From the NCBI RefSeq assembly GCF_040649515.1, contig NZ_JBEZFP010000196.1:1-13810 (forward strand): a DNA stretch of 13,810 nucleotides. The letters run 5' to 3'. The DNA comes from Yinghuangia elevatio (GTDB taxonomy: Bacteria > Actinomycetota > Actinomycetes > Streptomycetales > Streptomycetaceae). Below, in pieces: positions 6,617-13,810 of this stretch (position 1 is the first letter of the stretch; the number at the start of each line of letters is the position of its first letter). The translations under genes and the position numbers were made by a program. The notes under the pieces were generated by a model, which had not been told where the DNA came from, made no database searches, and saw nothing but the letters and a program-made list of their open reading frames with translations.

Positions 6617-8074
6617 TCAGCCCTCGTAGCCCTTGGGCATCGCGATCGACTTGCTCTCGACGTACGCCGCCAAGCCCTCGGGGCCGAATTCGCGCCCGAT
6701 CCCGGAGTTCTTGAACCCGCCGAACGGGCCGTTGAAGTCCACGCCGTAGGTGTTGACCGAGTAGGTCCCGGTGCGCACCTGACGCGCGACGTCGAGACCG
6801 CGCTCGATGTCCTCGGTCCACACGCTGCCCGACAGGCCGTACTCCGAATCGTTGGCGATCTTCACGGCCTCCGCCTCGTCACCGTACGGCAGCAGGCACA
6901 CGACCGGGCCGAAGATCTCCTCGCGCGCGACGCGCATCGCGTTGTCCACGTCGCCGAACAGCGTCGGCTCGACGTACCAGCCGGTGGGCTGCGAGGCCGG
7001 GCGGCCGCCGCCGACCAGGAGCTTGGCGCCCTCGTCCTGGGCGATCGCGATGTAGTCGAGCGAGCGCTGCCGCTGCCGGTCCGCGACCAGCGGACCGACC
7101 TGCGTCGCGGCGTCCAGCGGGTCGCCGACGACCAGTTCGGACACCCACGCCGCGATGCGCTCGCTGACCTCGTCGTAGCGGCTACGCGGCACCAGGATGC
7201 GGGTCTGCGACACGCAGGCCTGGCCGTTGTTCATGTACGCGTTCGGCATCAGGCCGGTGACCGTGTGCTCGAGGTCGGCGTCCGGCAGGATGATCGCCGC
7301 GGACTTGCCGCCGAGTTCGAGGGTCACCCGCGTGAGGTTGCGGGCCGCGACCTCCATGATGCGCTTGCCGGCGTTGACCGACCCGGTGAACGCGACCTTG
7401 TCGATGTCCGGGTGGCCGACGAGGTATTCGCTGACCTCGCGGTCGGCCGGGACGATGTTGAGCACGCCCTCCGGCAGGCCCGCGTCCTTGCATATCTCGG
7501 CCAGGATGTACGCGTCGAGCGGCGTCTCGGGGGACGGCTTCAGAACCACCGTGCAGCCCGCGGCGAAGGCCGGGCCGAGCTTGGCGGCGGTGACGAACTG
7601 CGGGACGTTCCACGGCACGACGGCCGCGACGACGCCGACCGGCTCGCGGCGTACGACGAGCGGGTTGAGCACGCCGGCGCGGCGCTCCTCCCACTGGTAC
7701 GCACGGGCGGTGTTGATGGCCGTGTCGTACAGCATCCCGGCGCCCATCGACTGGGCGAAGATGCTCCACGAGTAGGGCGAGCCGTTCTGCGAGCTGACCA
7801 GCTTCGCGATTTCCTCGTACCGCGTCATGAACGCGTCCTTGATGCGCCCGACGACCTCCAGGCGCTCCTCCAGTGTCATGCGCGGCCACGGGCCGTGGTC
7901 GAACGCCTTGCGCGCCGCGGCGACGGCGGCGTCCACGTCGGCCTTCGACGCGTGCGGCACGCGCCCGATGACCTGCTCGGTGTGCGGGGACACCACCTCG
8001 ATGACGTCCGACCCGTGCGGATCGACGAGGCTTCCGCCGATGAACAGTTGACCGTGGTCCAACACGTCCGTCAC
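6617..8074 (-). CDS. NAD(P)-dependent aldehyde dehydrogenase
   Basis: This full-length 485-residue ALDH-superfamily enzyme oxidises an aldehyde to the acid with NAD(P). Motifs in order are PWNVP (154-158), KPSPETP (179-185), FTGSVNAGKR (229-238), ELGGKS (253-258, with E253 as general base), the catalytic cysteine C287 in NNGQACVSQTR, EEIFGPV (385-391), and a C-terminal FGGFKNSGIGRE. Nothing essential is missing. The start is GTG at 8074, with a strong AGGAGG five bases upstream. It is probably co-transcribed with the ferredoxin gene downstream. A promoter with a 17-base spacer and an overlapping near-palindrome is proposed at 8187-8215. The substrate is unknown; the kstR neighbourhood suggests a steroid or lipid aldehyde, but this is inference. 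Confidence 0.93.
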   Translation of the reverse strand: MTDVLDHGQLFIGGSLVDPHGSDVIEVVSPHTEQVIGRVPHASKADVDAAVAAARKAFDHGPWPRMTLEERLEVVGRIKDAFMTRYEEIAKLVSSQNGSPYSWSIFAQSMGAGMLYDTAINTARAYQWEERRAGVLNPLVVRREPVGVVAAVVPWNVPQFVTAAKLGPAFAAGCTVVLKPSPETPLDAYILAEICKDAGLPEGVLNIVPADREVSEYLVGHPDIDKVAFTGSVNAGKRIMEVAARNLTRVTLELGGKSAAIILPDADLEHTVTGLMPNAYMNNGQACVSQTRILVPRSRYDEVSERIAAWVSELVVGDPLDAATQVGPLVADRQRQRSLDYIAIAQDEGAKLLVGGGRPASQPTGWYVEPTLFGDVDNAMRVAREEIFGPVVCLLPYGDEAEAVKIANDSEYGLSGSVWTEDIERGLDVARQVRTGTYSVNTYGVDFNGPFGGFKNSGIGREFGPEGLAAYVESKSIAMPKGYEG

Positions 8075-8184
8075 CTGGTCCTCCTGGGGCTGCTGCGGGG
8101 CGTTGCGGGCCGGCTCCGGGCCGGCTGCCTGGATGTCGGTCGCCGTGAGTCACGCGTCCGCGAGAAAAAAGAAGAGCCGAGTAG

Positions 8185-8215
8185 AACAGATATCAGTTGG
8201 ACGCGGTGGTAACAA
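8185..8215 (-). promoter_or_regulatory. Candidate aldehyde dehydrogenase promoter with overlapping near-palindrome
   Basis: On the minus strand, TTGTTA (8210-8215) and TATCTG (8187-8192) are separated by exactly 17 bases and point towards the aldehyde dehydrogenase, about 110 bases upstream of its GTG. The -10 hexamer overlaps AACAGATATCAGTT (8185-8198), symmetric except for one A/A pair, a plausible operator. The hexamers match consensus only partly. Confidence 0.4.
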
Positions 8216-8232
8216 CGGATTCCCGGTACCAA

Positions 8233-8248
8233 TGAGACTGGAGTCTCA
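8233..8248. promoter_or_regulatory. Palindromic operator candidate TGAGACT-GG-AGTCTCA
   Basis: Two perfect 7-bp arms surround a GG centre, in the divergent region between the aldehyde dehydrogenase and the MBL hydrolase. Size and symmetry fit a dimeric TetR- or GntR-type regulator. It does not fit the KstR pattern, so another regulator, not in this window, would be involved. Confidence 0.5.
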
Positions 8249-8325
8249 CCCGGCGTCCCATAAGGCCCGCAAACCACCCCCCGCGGAATTACTAGACCTC
8301 GTCAACTATATTGCGCACTAGAATC

Positions 8326-8338
8326 GTGCATAGTGCAC
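8326..8338. promoter_or_regulatory. Short palindrome near the MBL hydrolase start
   Basis: GTGCA-TAG-TGCAC has 5-bp arms and lies just downstream of a TAGAAT hexamer (8319-8324) that could be a -10 element for the MBL gene, whose ATG is at 8357. An operator covering the transcription start is plausible. No good -35 is visible. Confidence 0.3.
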
Positions 8339-8356
8339 CGACCCGGGGAGGACGCC

Positions 8357-9430
8357 ATGGCGGCAACGGAGCCCGACAAGGCACCTGACAAGGCGTCATC
8401 CACCGTGTCCGCCACGGACCTCGGCGGCGGCGTGTGGACGATCCCTGTCCCGATCCCGGACAACCCGCTCGGCAACACCCTCGTGTACGTCCTGGAGAGC
8501 GAGCGCGGACCCGTGCTCGTCGACGCGGGCTGGGACGACCCGGCATCGCTCGCGGCGCTGACCTCCGGCCTGGAGTCGATCGGCACCGCCATCACGGATG
8601 TGCACGGCGTCCTGGTCACCCACAACCACCCCGACCACCACGGCCTCTCGCAGGCGATCGTGGACGCGTCGGGGGCGTGGCTCGCGATGCACGAGGCGGA
8701 CGCCGCACACGTGCACCTCTTCAACACCGCGCCGCGCTCGCAGTGGCTCGAACACCACCTGGCGATCCTGCAGGCCGCGGGGGCACCGCAGTCGGCGCTC
8801 GACGACCTCACCGGCCTGCGTACCGCCTCCATCGCGAGGAAGCCGCGCATGCGCCTCGCGACCCCGGACCGCACCCTCGTGCACGGCGAACTCGCGGATG
8901 TGGCCGGGCGCGACGTCCGCATCGTGTGGACCCCCGGCCACACCCCGGGCCACGTGTGCCTGCACCTCGAAGAAGCCATCGGCCCGGCCGGCGAACGCGC
9001 GGGCCGCCTGCTCTCCGGCGACCACCTGCTGCCCGACATCACCCCGCACATCGGCCTGTACGAAGACACCGAGGAGTCCGACCCCCTGGGCGACTTCCTC
9101 GCCTCGCTGGCCAAGGTCGCCTCGATGCCGGTCACCGGCGTACTGCCCGCCCACAAGCACCTGTTCACCGACGCGGCCGCCCGCGTCGACGAGATCACCG
9201 CCTTCCACGAGACGCGCCTCGCGAACCTGCGCGCCCGGCTCGTGGCCGCGCCGCTGACCCTGTGGGAGATCGCGGTCGGCATGGACTGGAACCGCCCCTG
9301 GGAGCAACTCAACGCCCAGAACCGGCAGATCGCCCTCAGCGAAGCGGCGGCGCACCTGCGCCACCTCATCAAACGCGGCCAAGCCGGCGCAGCCACCCTC
9401 GACGACCCGATCCGCTACACAGCGTCGTAA
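8357..9430 (+). CDS. Metallo-beta-lactamase-fold hydrolase (glyoxalase II / LACTB2-like)
   Basis: This 357-residue protein has the MBL metal site: THNHPDHHG (88-96) gives H89, H91, D93 and H94; H195 comes from TPGHTPGH (192-199), the bridging D222 from SGDHLLP, and a late histidine from PAHKH (265-269). The motif set indicates a dinuclear metal hydrolase. The remaining C-terminal part, from about residue 270, looks helical and resembles the winged-helix tail of LACTB2-like proteins. Family members cleave thioesters, lactones or phosphoesters; the substrate here is unknown. The ATG at 8357 has GGGGAGGA just upstream; a GTG at 8333 would give a non-conserved extension. It is divergent from the aldehyde dehydrogenase and converges on the lipoprotein gene 23 bases past its stop. 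A thioesterase-like step in lipid catabolism is possible, but this is inference. Confidence 0.9.
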   Translation: MAATEPDKAPDKASSTVSATDLGGGVWTIPVPIPDNPLGNTLVYVLESERGPVLVDAGWDDPASLAALTSGLESIGTAITDVHGVLVTHNHPDHHGLSQAIVDASGAWLAMHEADAAHVHLFNTAPRSQWLEHHLAILQAAGAPQSALDDLTGLRTASIARKPRMRLATPDRTLVHGELADVAGRDVRIVWTPGHTPGHVCLHLEEAIGPAGERAGRLLSGDHLLPDITPHIGLYEDTEESDPLGDFLASLAKVASMPVTGVLPAHKHLFTDAAARVDEITAFHETRLANLRARLVAAPLTLWEIAVGMDWNRPWEQLNAQNRQIALSEAAAHLRHLIKRGQAGAATLDDPIRYTAS

Positions 9431-9453
9431 CCTCCTACGGCGGCAAACCCCTA

Positions 9454-10137
9454 CTACGGTGCCGCCCTCGAAGACCTCCCCGACCTCTCCGCGGCCGTCG
9501 CCTGGAACCGCGCCGCGCCGTCCAGGTGCGGGTACTTCAGGCTGACCGGATCCGGCGGCGTGGCCGCCAGCAACGCACGCAGCGCAGCCGCGTCCCGCCC
9601 CCCGACCGCAGCCATCACCCCGTCAGCATTCGCCGCCCCACCGGCCATCTCGCCGTCCCCGATCCGCCCGCCCTGGCAGGGCAGTCCGGAGAAGACCACC
9701 CAGCCGTCGGGTGCCGCGCTCCGCTCCGCCCGGAACACCGCGACGACGTACGTCGATCCGACCTCGTAGCGCGGCTCCCCCACGAGGGCGTAGGGCGGGC
9801 GCCCGTCGCGCGCCCGCACCCCAGCCGCGTACGACCGGAACACCCCGGGCACGGCGGCGCCCTCGCGGCTCCACACCGCCTCGTCGACCCGCATGTCGAC
9901 CACGCGCAGCCACGGCCCCTCCGGACCGTCGCGCTCCCCGGTGACGGTCACGACCATCACGTGGTCGCCGTAACTCACCCAGTCGACGGCGTCCCGGGCG
10001 GGGATCACCCGGGGCTCGGAGAAGACCCCGTCGGACCGCCCCGGCTCCGCCCCCACCTGCGCGTCCCCGCTCCGCCCACACCCGCCAAGCACCGCCGACA
10101 AGGCCACCACCCACACCAGCCCCAAAGCCCGCCGCAT
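9454..10137 (-). CDS. Putative lipoprotein of unknown function
   Basis: The 227-residue product starts with a lipoprotein signal: MRR, a hydrophobic stretch ALGLVWVVALSAVL, and lipobox LGGC with the lipidated cysteine at C20. The mature part should therefore be anchored outside the membrane. I recognise no domain. Beta-rich segments such as VDWVSYGDHVMVVTVTGE and RYEVGSTYVVAVFRAE suggest a small beta-sandwich or barrel. The C-terminal 40 residues look disordered. Only one other cysteine exists (GLPCQGG), so no disulphide is expected. The start is ATG at 10137 with GGGGGG five bases upstream; the longer frame to 10224 would place the signal peptide internally. It is divergent from the Uma2 gene over 174 bases and converges with the MBL gene. 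Gene call good, function unknown. Confidence 0.78.
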   Translation of the reverse strand: MRRALGLVWVVALSAVLGGCGRSGDAQVGAEPGRSDGVFSEPRVIPARDAVDWVSYGDHVMVVTVTGERDGPEGPWLRVVDMRVDEAVWSREGAAVPGVFRSYAAGVRARDGRPPYALVGEPRYEVGSTYVVAVFRAERSAAPDGWVVFSGLPCQGGRIGDGEMAGGAANADGVMAAVGGRDAAALRALLAATPPDPVSLKYPHLDGAARFQATAAERSGRSSRAAP

Positions 10138-10231
10138 CCCGGCCCCCCAACACACCCCAGGCCACTTCGACGCCCCACCCACCCAACCGGTTCCGACGAC
10201 GAGTTTGATTTTCACCCTACGCATTCACTCG

Positions 10232-10254
10232 AACACGGATAGCGTTCCCGTGTT
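10232..10254. promoter_or_regulatory. Inverted repeat over the likely Uma2 promoter
   Basis: AACACGG (10232-10238) and CCGTGTT (10248-10254) are perfect 7-bp arms with a 9-base spacer. A -10-like TAGCGT (10240-10245) lies inside the spacer, 66 bases upstream of the Uma2 ATG. This layout suggests repressor control at the promoter. No convincing -35 element is seen. Confidence 0.45.
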
Positions 10255-10311
10255 GGCGCGTCGACTGCTGGGCCACACTGGAGCCAGCAACCGCGAGAGG
10301 AGCTCGGGCGC

Positions 10312-10974
10312 ATGAGCGTGGACTATGCCGATGTGTGGCACATGCCCCTCCCTGCCAAAGCCCACGACATGTGGGTTCGCGACGAACTCGCCGACTACCT
10401 GCACCTGCCGAACGACGGCACGCGCGTGGAGATCGTCGGAGGGGAGATCGTCGTGTCGCCAGGCCCCAGCCTGAATCACAACTACATCGTGGCCACGATT
10501 CAGGACACTATGGCGGTCGCTCGCAGCGTTCGCTCGGACTTCCCGTGGCGAGTCGTCCAGACGACGGATCTGAACCTCCCCGAGATCCGCGACGGGTACA
10601 TCCCCGACCTGATCGTGATGCACCCTGACGCGCTACAGGCGGCGTTGGAGGCCCAGGCCAAGCACGTCACACCGGACGACGTCGCGTTGGCCGTGGAGGT
10701 CACGTCGCCGTCGAACGCGGTGAAGGACCGAGAGCCTGGCCTGCACCACCGCAAGGACACCAAGTGGAACGGCTACGCGCGAACCCTGGTTCCGCACTAC
10801 CTGCTCATCGATTGCGCGCCCTCGGCTCGCCGCATCACCCTGTATTCGGAGCCCGACGCGGCGACCCGCAGGTATCTGTCCCACGTCACCTGGAAGTTCG
10901 GCGAACCGGTGCAACTCCCCGCGCCGTACAAGGTGGAGATCGACTCGGTGGACTGGCGGGACTGGGACGAGTGA
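10312..10974 (+). CDS. Uma2 family (DUF820) restriction-endonuclease-fold protein
   Basis: This 220-residue protein has the PD-(D/E)XK nuclease fold of Uma2/DUF820. The core acidic residues are visible: E40 in RVEIVGGEIVVSP (38-50), D99 in GYIPDLIV (95-102) and E129 in AVEVTSPSN (127-135). Then come basic residues K148/K151 and YARTLVPHYLLIDCAP (155-170), matching the usual 'YA..GVPHYWLVD' stretch. The nuclease core therefore looks intact. These proteins are very numerous in cyanobacteria and some actinomycetes and their role is unproven; a link to mobile DNA or defence is only suggested. The ATG at 10312 has GAGAGGAG nine bases upstream. The gene uses more A/T-ending codons than its neighbours, hinting at later acquisition. 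It stands alone, with its own candidate operator and a strong terminator. Confidence 0.88.
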   Translation: MSVDYADVWHMPLPAKAHDMWVRDELADYLHLPNDGTRVEIVGGEIVVSPGPSLNHNYIVATIQDTMAVARSVRSDFPWRVVQTTDLNLPEIRDGYIPDLIVMHPDALQAALEAQAKHVTPDDVALAVEVTSPSNAVKDREPGLHHRKDTKWNGYARTLVPHYLLIDCAPSARRITLYSEPDAATRRYLSHVTWKFGEPVQLPAPYKVEIDSVDWRDWDE

Positions 10975-10979
10975 CGTCG

Positions 10980-11005
10980 GGTGCCCCCGTCGAGGCGGGG
11001 GCACC
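10980..11005. terminator. Bidirectional terminator between Uma2 and thiolase genes
   Basis: GGTGCCCCCG (10980-10989) and CGGGGGCACC (10996-11005) form a perfect 10-bp stem with a 6-base loop. It lies in the 39-bp gap between two convergent genes, five bases after the Uma2 stop and eight before the thiolase stop. Confidence 0.8.
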
Positions 11006-11013
11006 TGTAGGGG

Positions 11014-12156
11014 TCAGAGGCGTTGGATGAGGGTTGCGGTTGCCTGGCCGCCGCCGGCGCACATGGCGATGAGGGCGGACTCCTTGTCGGTGCGCTCCAG
11101 TTCGTGCAGGGCGGTGGTGAGCAGTCGGGTGCCGGTCGCGCCCACCGGGTGGCCGAGGGCGATCGCGCCGCCGTTGACGTTCACCTTGGACATGTCCGCG
11201 TCGAAGGTCTTCGTCCAGGCCAGGACGACCGCCGCGAAGGCCTCGTTCACCTCGATGAGGTCGATGTCGTCGAGGCTCATTCCGGCACGGCCGAGGACCG
11301 TACGCGTGGCGGCGATCGCGCCGTCGAGGTTCAGCGAGGGGTCGGATCCGACCAGGGCCTGGGCCACGACGCGGGCGCGGGGGCGCAGGCCGAGGGCGGT
11401 GGCGGACTTCTTGGAGGACCACAGAACTGCCGCCGCGCCGTCGGAGATCTGCGCGATGGTGCCCGCGGTGTGGATGCCGGCCGGCAGCACCGGACGGAGC
11501 GCGGCCAGCGCGTCGAACGAGGTGTCGCGCACCCCCTCGTCCTCCTCGACCAGGTGCCACGCGTCGTCGCCCGCCGGGACCTTGACGCCGAAGGTCTCGT
11601 GCTTGAAGCGGTGGTTGTTCCACGCCTGCCGGGCCCGCTCCTGGGAAAGCAGGCCCAGGCCGTCGGCGGCCTCGCGGGAGACGCCGTACTTGCGTGCGAC
11701 GCGCTCCGCGGCCTCGAACTGGGTCGGCAGGTCGATGTCCCAGGATGCCGGGTAAGGGCTCCCGGCCGCGGCGCTCGCGGTGCCCAGCGGTACGCGCGAC
11801 ATCGACTCGACGCCGCACGAGATGCCCACGTCGATCGTGCCGCCCGCAATCAGGGCCGCGACGAAGTGGGCGGCCTGCTGGCCGGAGCCAGACTGCGCGT
11901 CGACGGTGGTGGCGGCGGTGTCGTACGGCAGCCCGGCCGCCAACCACGCGTTGCGCGCCACGTTGGCGCTCTGCTCGCCGGCCTGGGTCACGCAGCCGCC
12001 GACGACCTGTTCGACGATGTCGTCGTGCACTCCCGCGCGGGCCAGCAGCTCGCGGTACGTCTGGCCGAGCAGCTCGGCCGGGTGCAGCCCCGACAGGGCG
12101 CCGCCGCGCCTGCCGACCGGCGTGCGCACTGCCTCGACGATGACGGGTTCAGCCAT
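11014..12156 (-). CDS. FadA5-like steroid 3-ketoacyl-CoA thiolase with Ser in place of the catalytic Cys
   Basis: This 380-residue thiolase-fold protein closely resembles mycobacterial FadA5, which removes acetyl-CoA or propionyl-CoA from the cholesterol side chain. Shared stretches include VIVEAVRTPVGRRGG, GGCVTQAGEQSANVAR, ATTVDAQSGSGQQA, SWDIDLPTQFEAAER, GGIHTAGT-like GIHTAGTIAQISDGAAA, VNVNGGAIALGHPVGATG and ALIAMCAGG. Where FadA5 has the nucleophile in CQCGSGQQ, this protein has AQSGSGQQ, so residue 89 is Ser (codon TCT at 11892-11890). The other active-site residues are kept: N304 in NEAF, H336 in GHP and C366 in MCAGG. The length is normal. The start is ATG at 12156 with AAGGAC five bases upstream. 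It stands alone between two terminators. I saw no KstR box upstream. Thiolytic activity as written is uncertain; a non-thiolytic or acyl-binding role, or a sequence error, are alternatives. Confidence 0.88.
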   Translation of the reverse strand: MAEPVIVEAVRTPVGRRGGALSGLHPAELLGQTYRELLARAGVHDDIVEQVVGGCVTQAGEQSANVARNAWLAAGLPYDTAATTVDAQSGSGQQAAHFVAALIAGGTIDVGISCGVESMSRVPLGTASAAAGSPYPASWDIDLPTQFEAAERVARKYGVSREAADGLGLLSQERARQAWNNHRFKHETFGVKVPAGDDAWHLVEEDEGVRDTSFDALAALRPVLPAGIHTAGTIAQISDGAAAVLWSSKKSATALGLRPRARVVAQALVGSDPSLNLDGAIAATRTVLGRAGMSLDDIDLIEVNEAFAAVVLAWTKTFDADMSKVNVNGGAIALGHPVGATGTRLLTTALHELERTDKESALIAMCAGGGQATATLIQRL

Positions 12157-12387
12157 GACAGGTCCTTTCCTCTCGGCCGCACCGGAGCCGCGTTGATCCG
12201 GCGTCGTTCCGGCCGTGAGGGGTTTCTAACTCCGCCGCACGGACCCGCACAAGAGGTTGACATGCTCCTAACTGTCTTACCTAAATACCAATAAAAAAGA
12301 CATATAGGCGACCCTAAGGCAGCTTTTGCGGCATTTGGACGTTGTCATTAGGCACCGTCAGAAACGTTGTCGGGTACGGGAGTCCGG
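12157..12387. other. Intergenic region upstream of the thiolase with an AT-rich island
   Basis: No real gene is seen here. Between about 12256 and 12320 the base composition turns AT-rich, against a GC-rich background, probably marking the promoter region for the thiolase (minus strand). CCTAA occurs three times (12267, 12280, 12313). On the plus strand, TTGACA at 12257-12262 is followed by TAAATA 19 bases later, and a 10-codon frame at 12262-12294 has AGAGG upstream. No minus-strand -35/-10 pair of good quality was found, so no promoter is claimed. Confidence 0.4.
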
Positions 12388-12423
12388 CGTCGGGGCGGGC
12401 ACCCTCAAATGCCCGCCCCGACG
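12388..12423 (-). terminator. Strong hairpin terminator downstream of DUF779/aldehyde dehydrogenase
   Basis: A perfect 14-bp stem, CGTCGGGGCGGGCA (12388-12401) with TGCCCGCCCCGACG (12410-12423), closes an 8-base loop. It lies 108 bases past the DUF779 stop in the direction of transcription. No U-tract follows. It would also insulate the thiolase promoter region from upstream transcription. Confidence 0.75.
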
Positions 12424-12438
12424 GACCGTCAGACGGTC
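12424..12438. promoter_or_regulatory. 15-bp palindrome GACCGTC-A-GACGGTC
   Basis: Perfect 7-bp arms around a single central A directly abut the terminator stem. The one-base centre is poor for an RNA hairpin but good for a dimeric DNA-binding protein. It could also act as a second stem with a 5-base loop. The function is open. Confidence 0.4.
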
Positions 12439-12530
12439 TGTGACCTCGCTCACCGACCGGGCAGCCGCGCGCTCACGCCCGCGCACCGGTCAGGGCGGCA
12501 GACGACCCCGGCACACGACCCGGCGCGCGG

Positions 12531-12914
12531 TCAGCGCGCCGGCCCGGTGACCACCGGCTCGGACTCCAGCTCCGCCGCCTCCTCTTCGGTGAACACGCGC
12601 GAGCGGATCAGGAAGCGGAACCCGGTGGGCGCCTCAACCGAGAACCCGCCTCCGCGACCCGGCACGACGTCGACGGTCAGGTGTGTGTGCCGCCAGTACG
12701 CGTACTGCGCGGCACTGATGTAGAACGGCGTGTCCGCGACGTCGCCTAGGTAGATGTCCGCGTCACCGACCCGGAACTCGCCGAGCGGGTAACACATCGG
12801 CGACGAGCCGTCGCAACATCCGCCGCTCTGATGGAACATCAGGGGCCCGTGCCGCTCGGCCAGTTCGCCGAGCAGCGCGGACGCCGCCGGGGTGATCGCC
12901 ACCTTCTCCAACAT
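12531..12914 (-). CDS. DUF779 family protein
   Basis: This 127-residue protein belongs to DUF779, a family repeatedly found next to ExaC/AldB-type aldehyde dehydrogenases. It shows the family core MFHQSGGCCDGSSPMCYP (26-43), with three cysteines, then DIYLGDV (53-59), SAAQYAYWRHTHLTVDVVPG (67-86) and GFSVEAPTGFRFLIRSRVF (90-108). The cysteines and H28 could bind a metal; this is inference. The biochemical role is unknown. The start is ATG at 12914 with GGAGG five bases upstream. The longer frame to 13583 runs over the dehydrogenase gene and is a shadow. It follows the dehydrogenase after 50 bases on the same strand, so an operon is likely. A strong hairpin ends the transcript. Confidence 0.9.
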   Translation of the reverse strand: MLEKVAITPAASALLGELAERHGPLMFHQSGGCCDGSSPMCYPLGEFRVGDADIYLGDVADTPFYISAAQYAYWRHTHLTVDVVPGRGGGFSVEAPTGFRFLIRSRVFTEEEAAELESEPVVTGPAR

Positions 12915-12964
12915 GCGCGCCTCCGGCCCGGTTGAAGCCTCGGACGGGCTCCAGGTCGTGTCTC

Positions 12965-13810
<846 letters not shown>

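Noticed and set aside
6365..8212. 615-residue plus-strand frame opposite the aldehyde dehydrogenase and ferredoxin
   Set aside because: Antisense shadow of two genes with clear catalytic motifs.
10185..10192. AACCGGTT as a second KstR box in the lipoprotein/Uma2 promoter
   Set aside because: It fits the AACnnGTT core, but both the flanking T and A of the KstR pattern are missing, and it is too short to stand alone.
12266..12279. KstR box upstream of the FadA5-like thiolase
   Set aside because: TCCTAACTGTCTTA has the AAC half, but the second half reads TCT instead of GTT. The match is too weak to call.

Overview
The window looks like chromosomal DNA from a high-GC actinobacterium of Streptomyces-like type. 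The signs are a very strong third-position G/C bias, GTG and TTG starts behind purine-rich ribosome binding sites, a mycothiol-family isomerase, and a KstR-type steroid regulator beside lipid and aldehyde enzymes. The genus cannot be settled from sequence alone.

Left flank (1-1029): no gene is seen. About 150-930 is filled by a degenerate tandem array of eight roughly 90-bp units plus a partial first unit, apparently alternating between two sub-types. It is followed by a G/C hairpin.

Left block (1030-5254, all minus strand): in order of transcription, a family 4 glycosyltransferase, a class I SAM methyltransferase (TTG start), an (alpha/alpha)-toroid 'prenyltransferase-like' protein coupled to it by a GTGA overlap, and, after a 174-bp gap holding a 10-bp tandem repeat, a maleylpyruvate-isomerase-fold protein. 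The promoter region faces a divergent TetR gene (5440-6129) that I recognise as KstR, the cholesterol-catabolism repressor. A perfect match to the KstR operator pattern (TnnAACnnGTTnnA) lies at 5303-5316, close to the glycosyltransferase start.

Middle block (6245-9430): an aldehyde dehydrogenase followed by a [3Fe-4S] ferredoxin on the minus strand, and divergently a metallo-beta-lactamase-fold hydrolase. The shared 282-bp promoter region holds three palindromes. No cytochrome P450 partner for the ferredoxin is present.

Right block (9454-13810): a small lipoprotein (minus), a Uma2-family nuclease-fold protein (plus), a FadA5-like steroid thiolase (minus) whose expected catalytic cysteine reads as serine, a 374-bp gap with an AT-rich island and a 14-bp perfect hairpin, then DUF779 and the C-terminal part of an ExaC-type acetaldehyde dehydrogenase (minus, cut by the window edge). 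Homology of this last gene appears to break about 60 bases before the edge.

Taken together (inference), KstR, the FadA5-like thiolase, the ferredoxin and the two aldehyde dehydrogenases suggest steroid or fatty-acyl side-chain catabolism. The KstR-linked glycosyltransferase, methyltransferase and toroid genes are the least explained part and could be a glycolipid or sterol-modification module.
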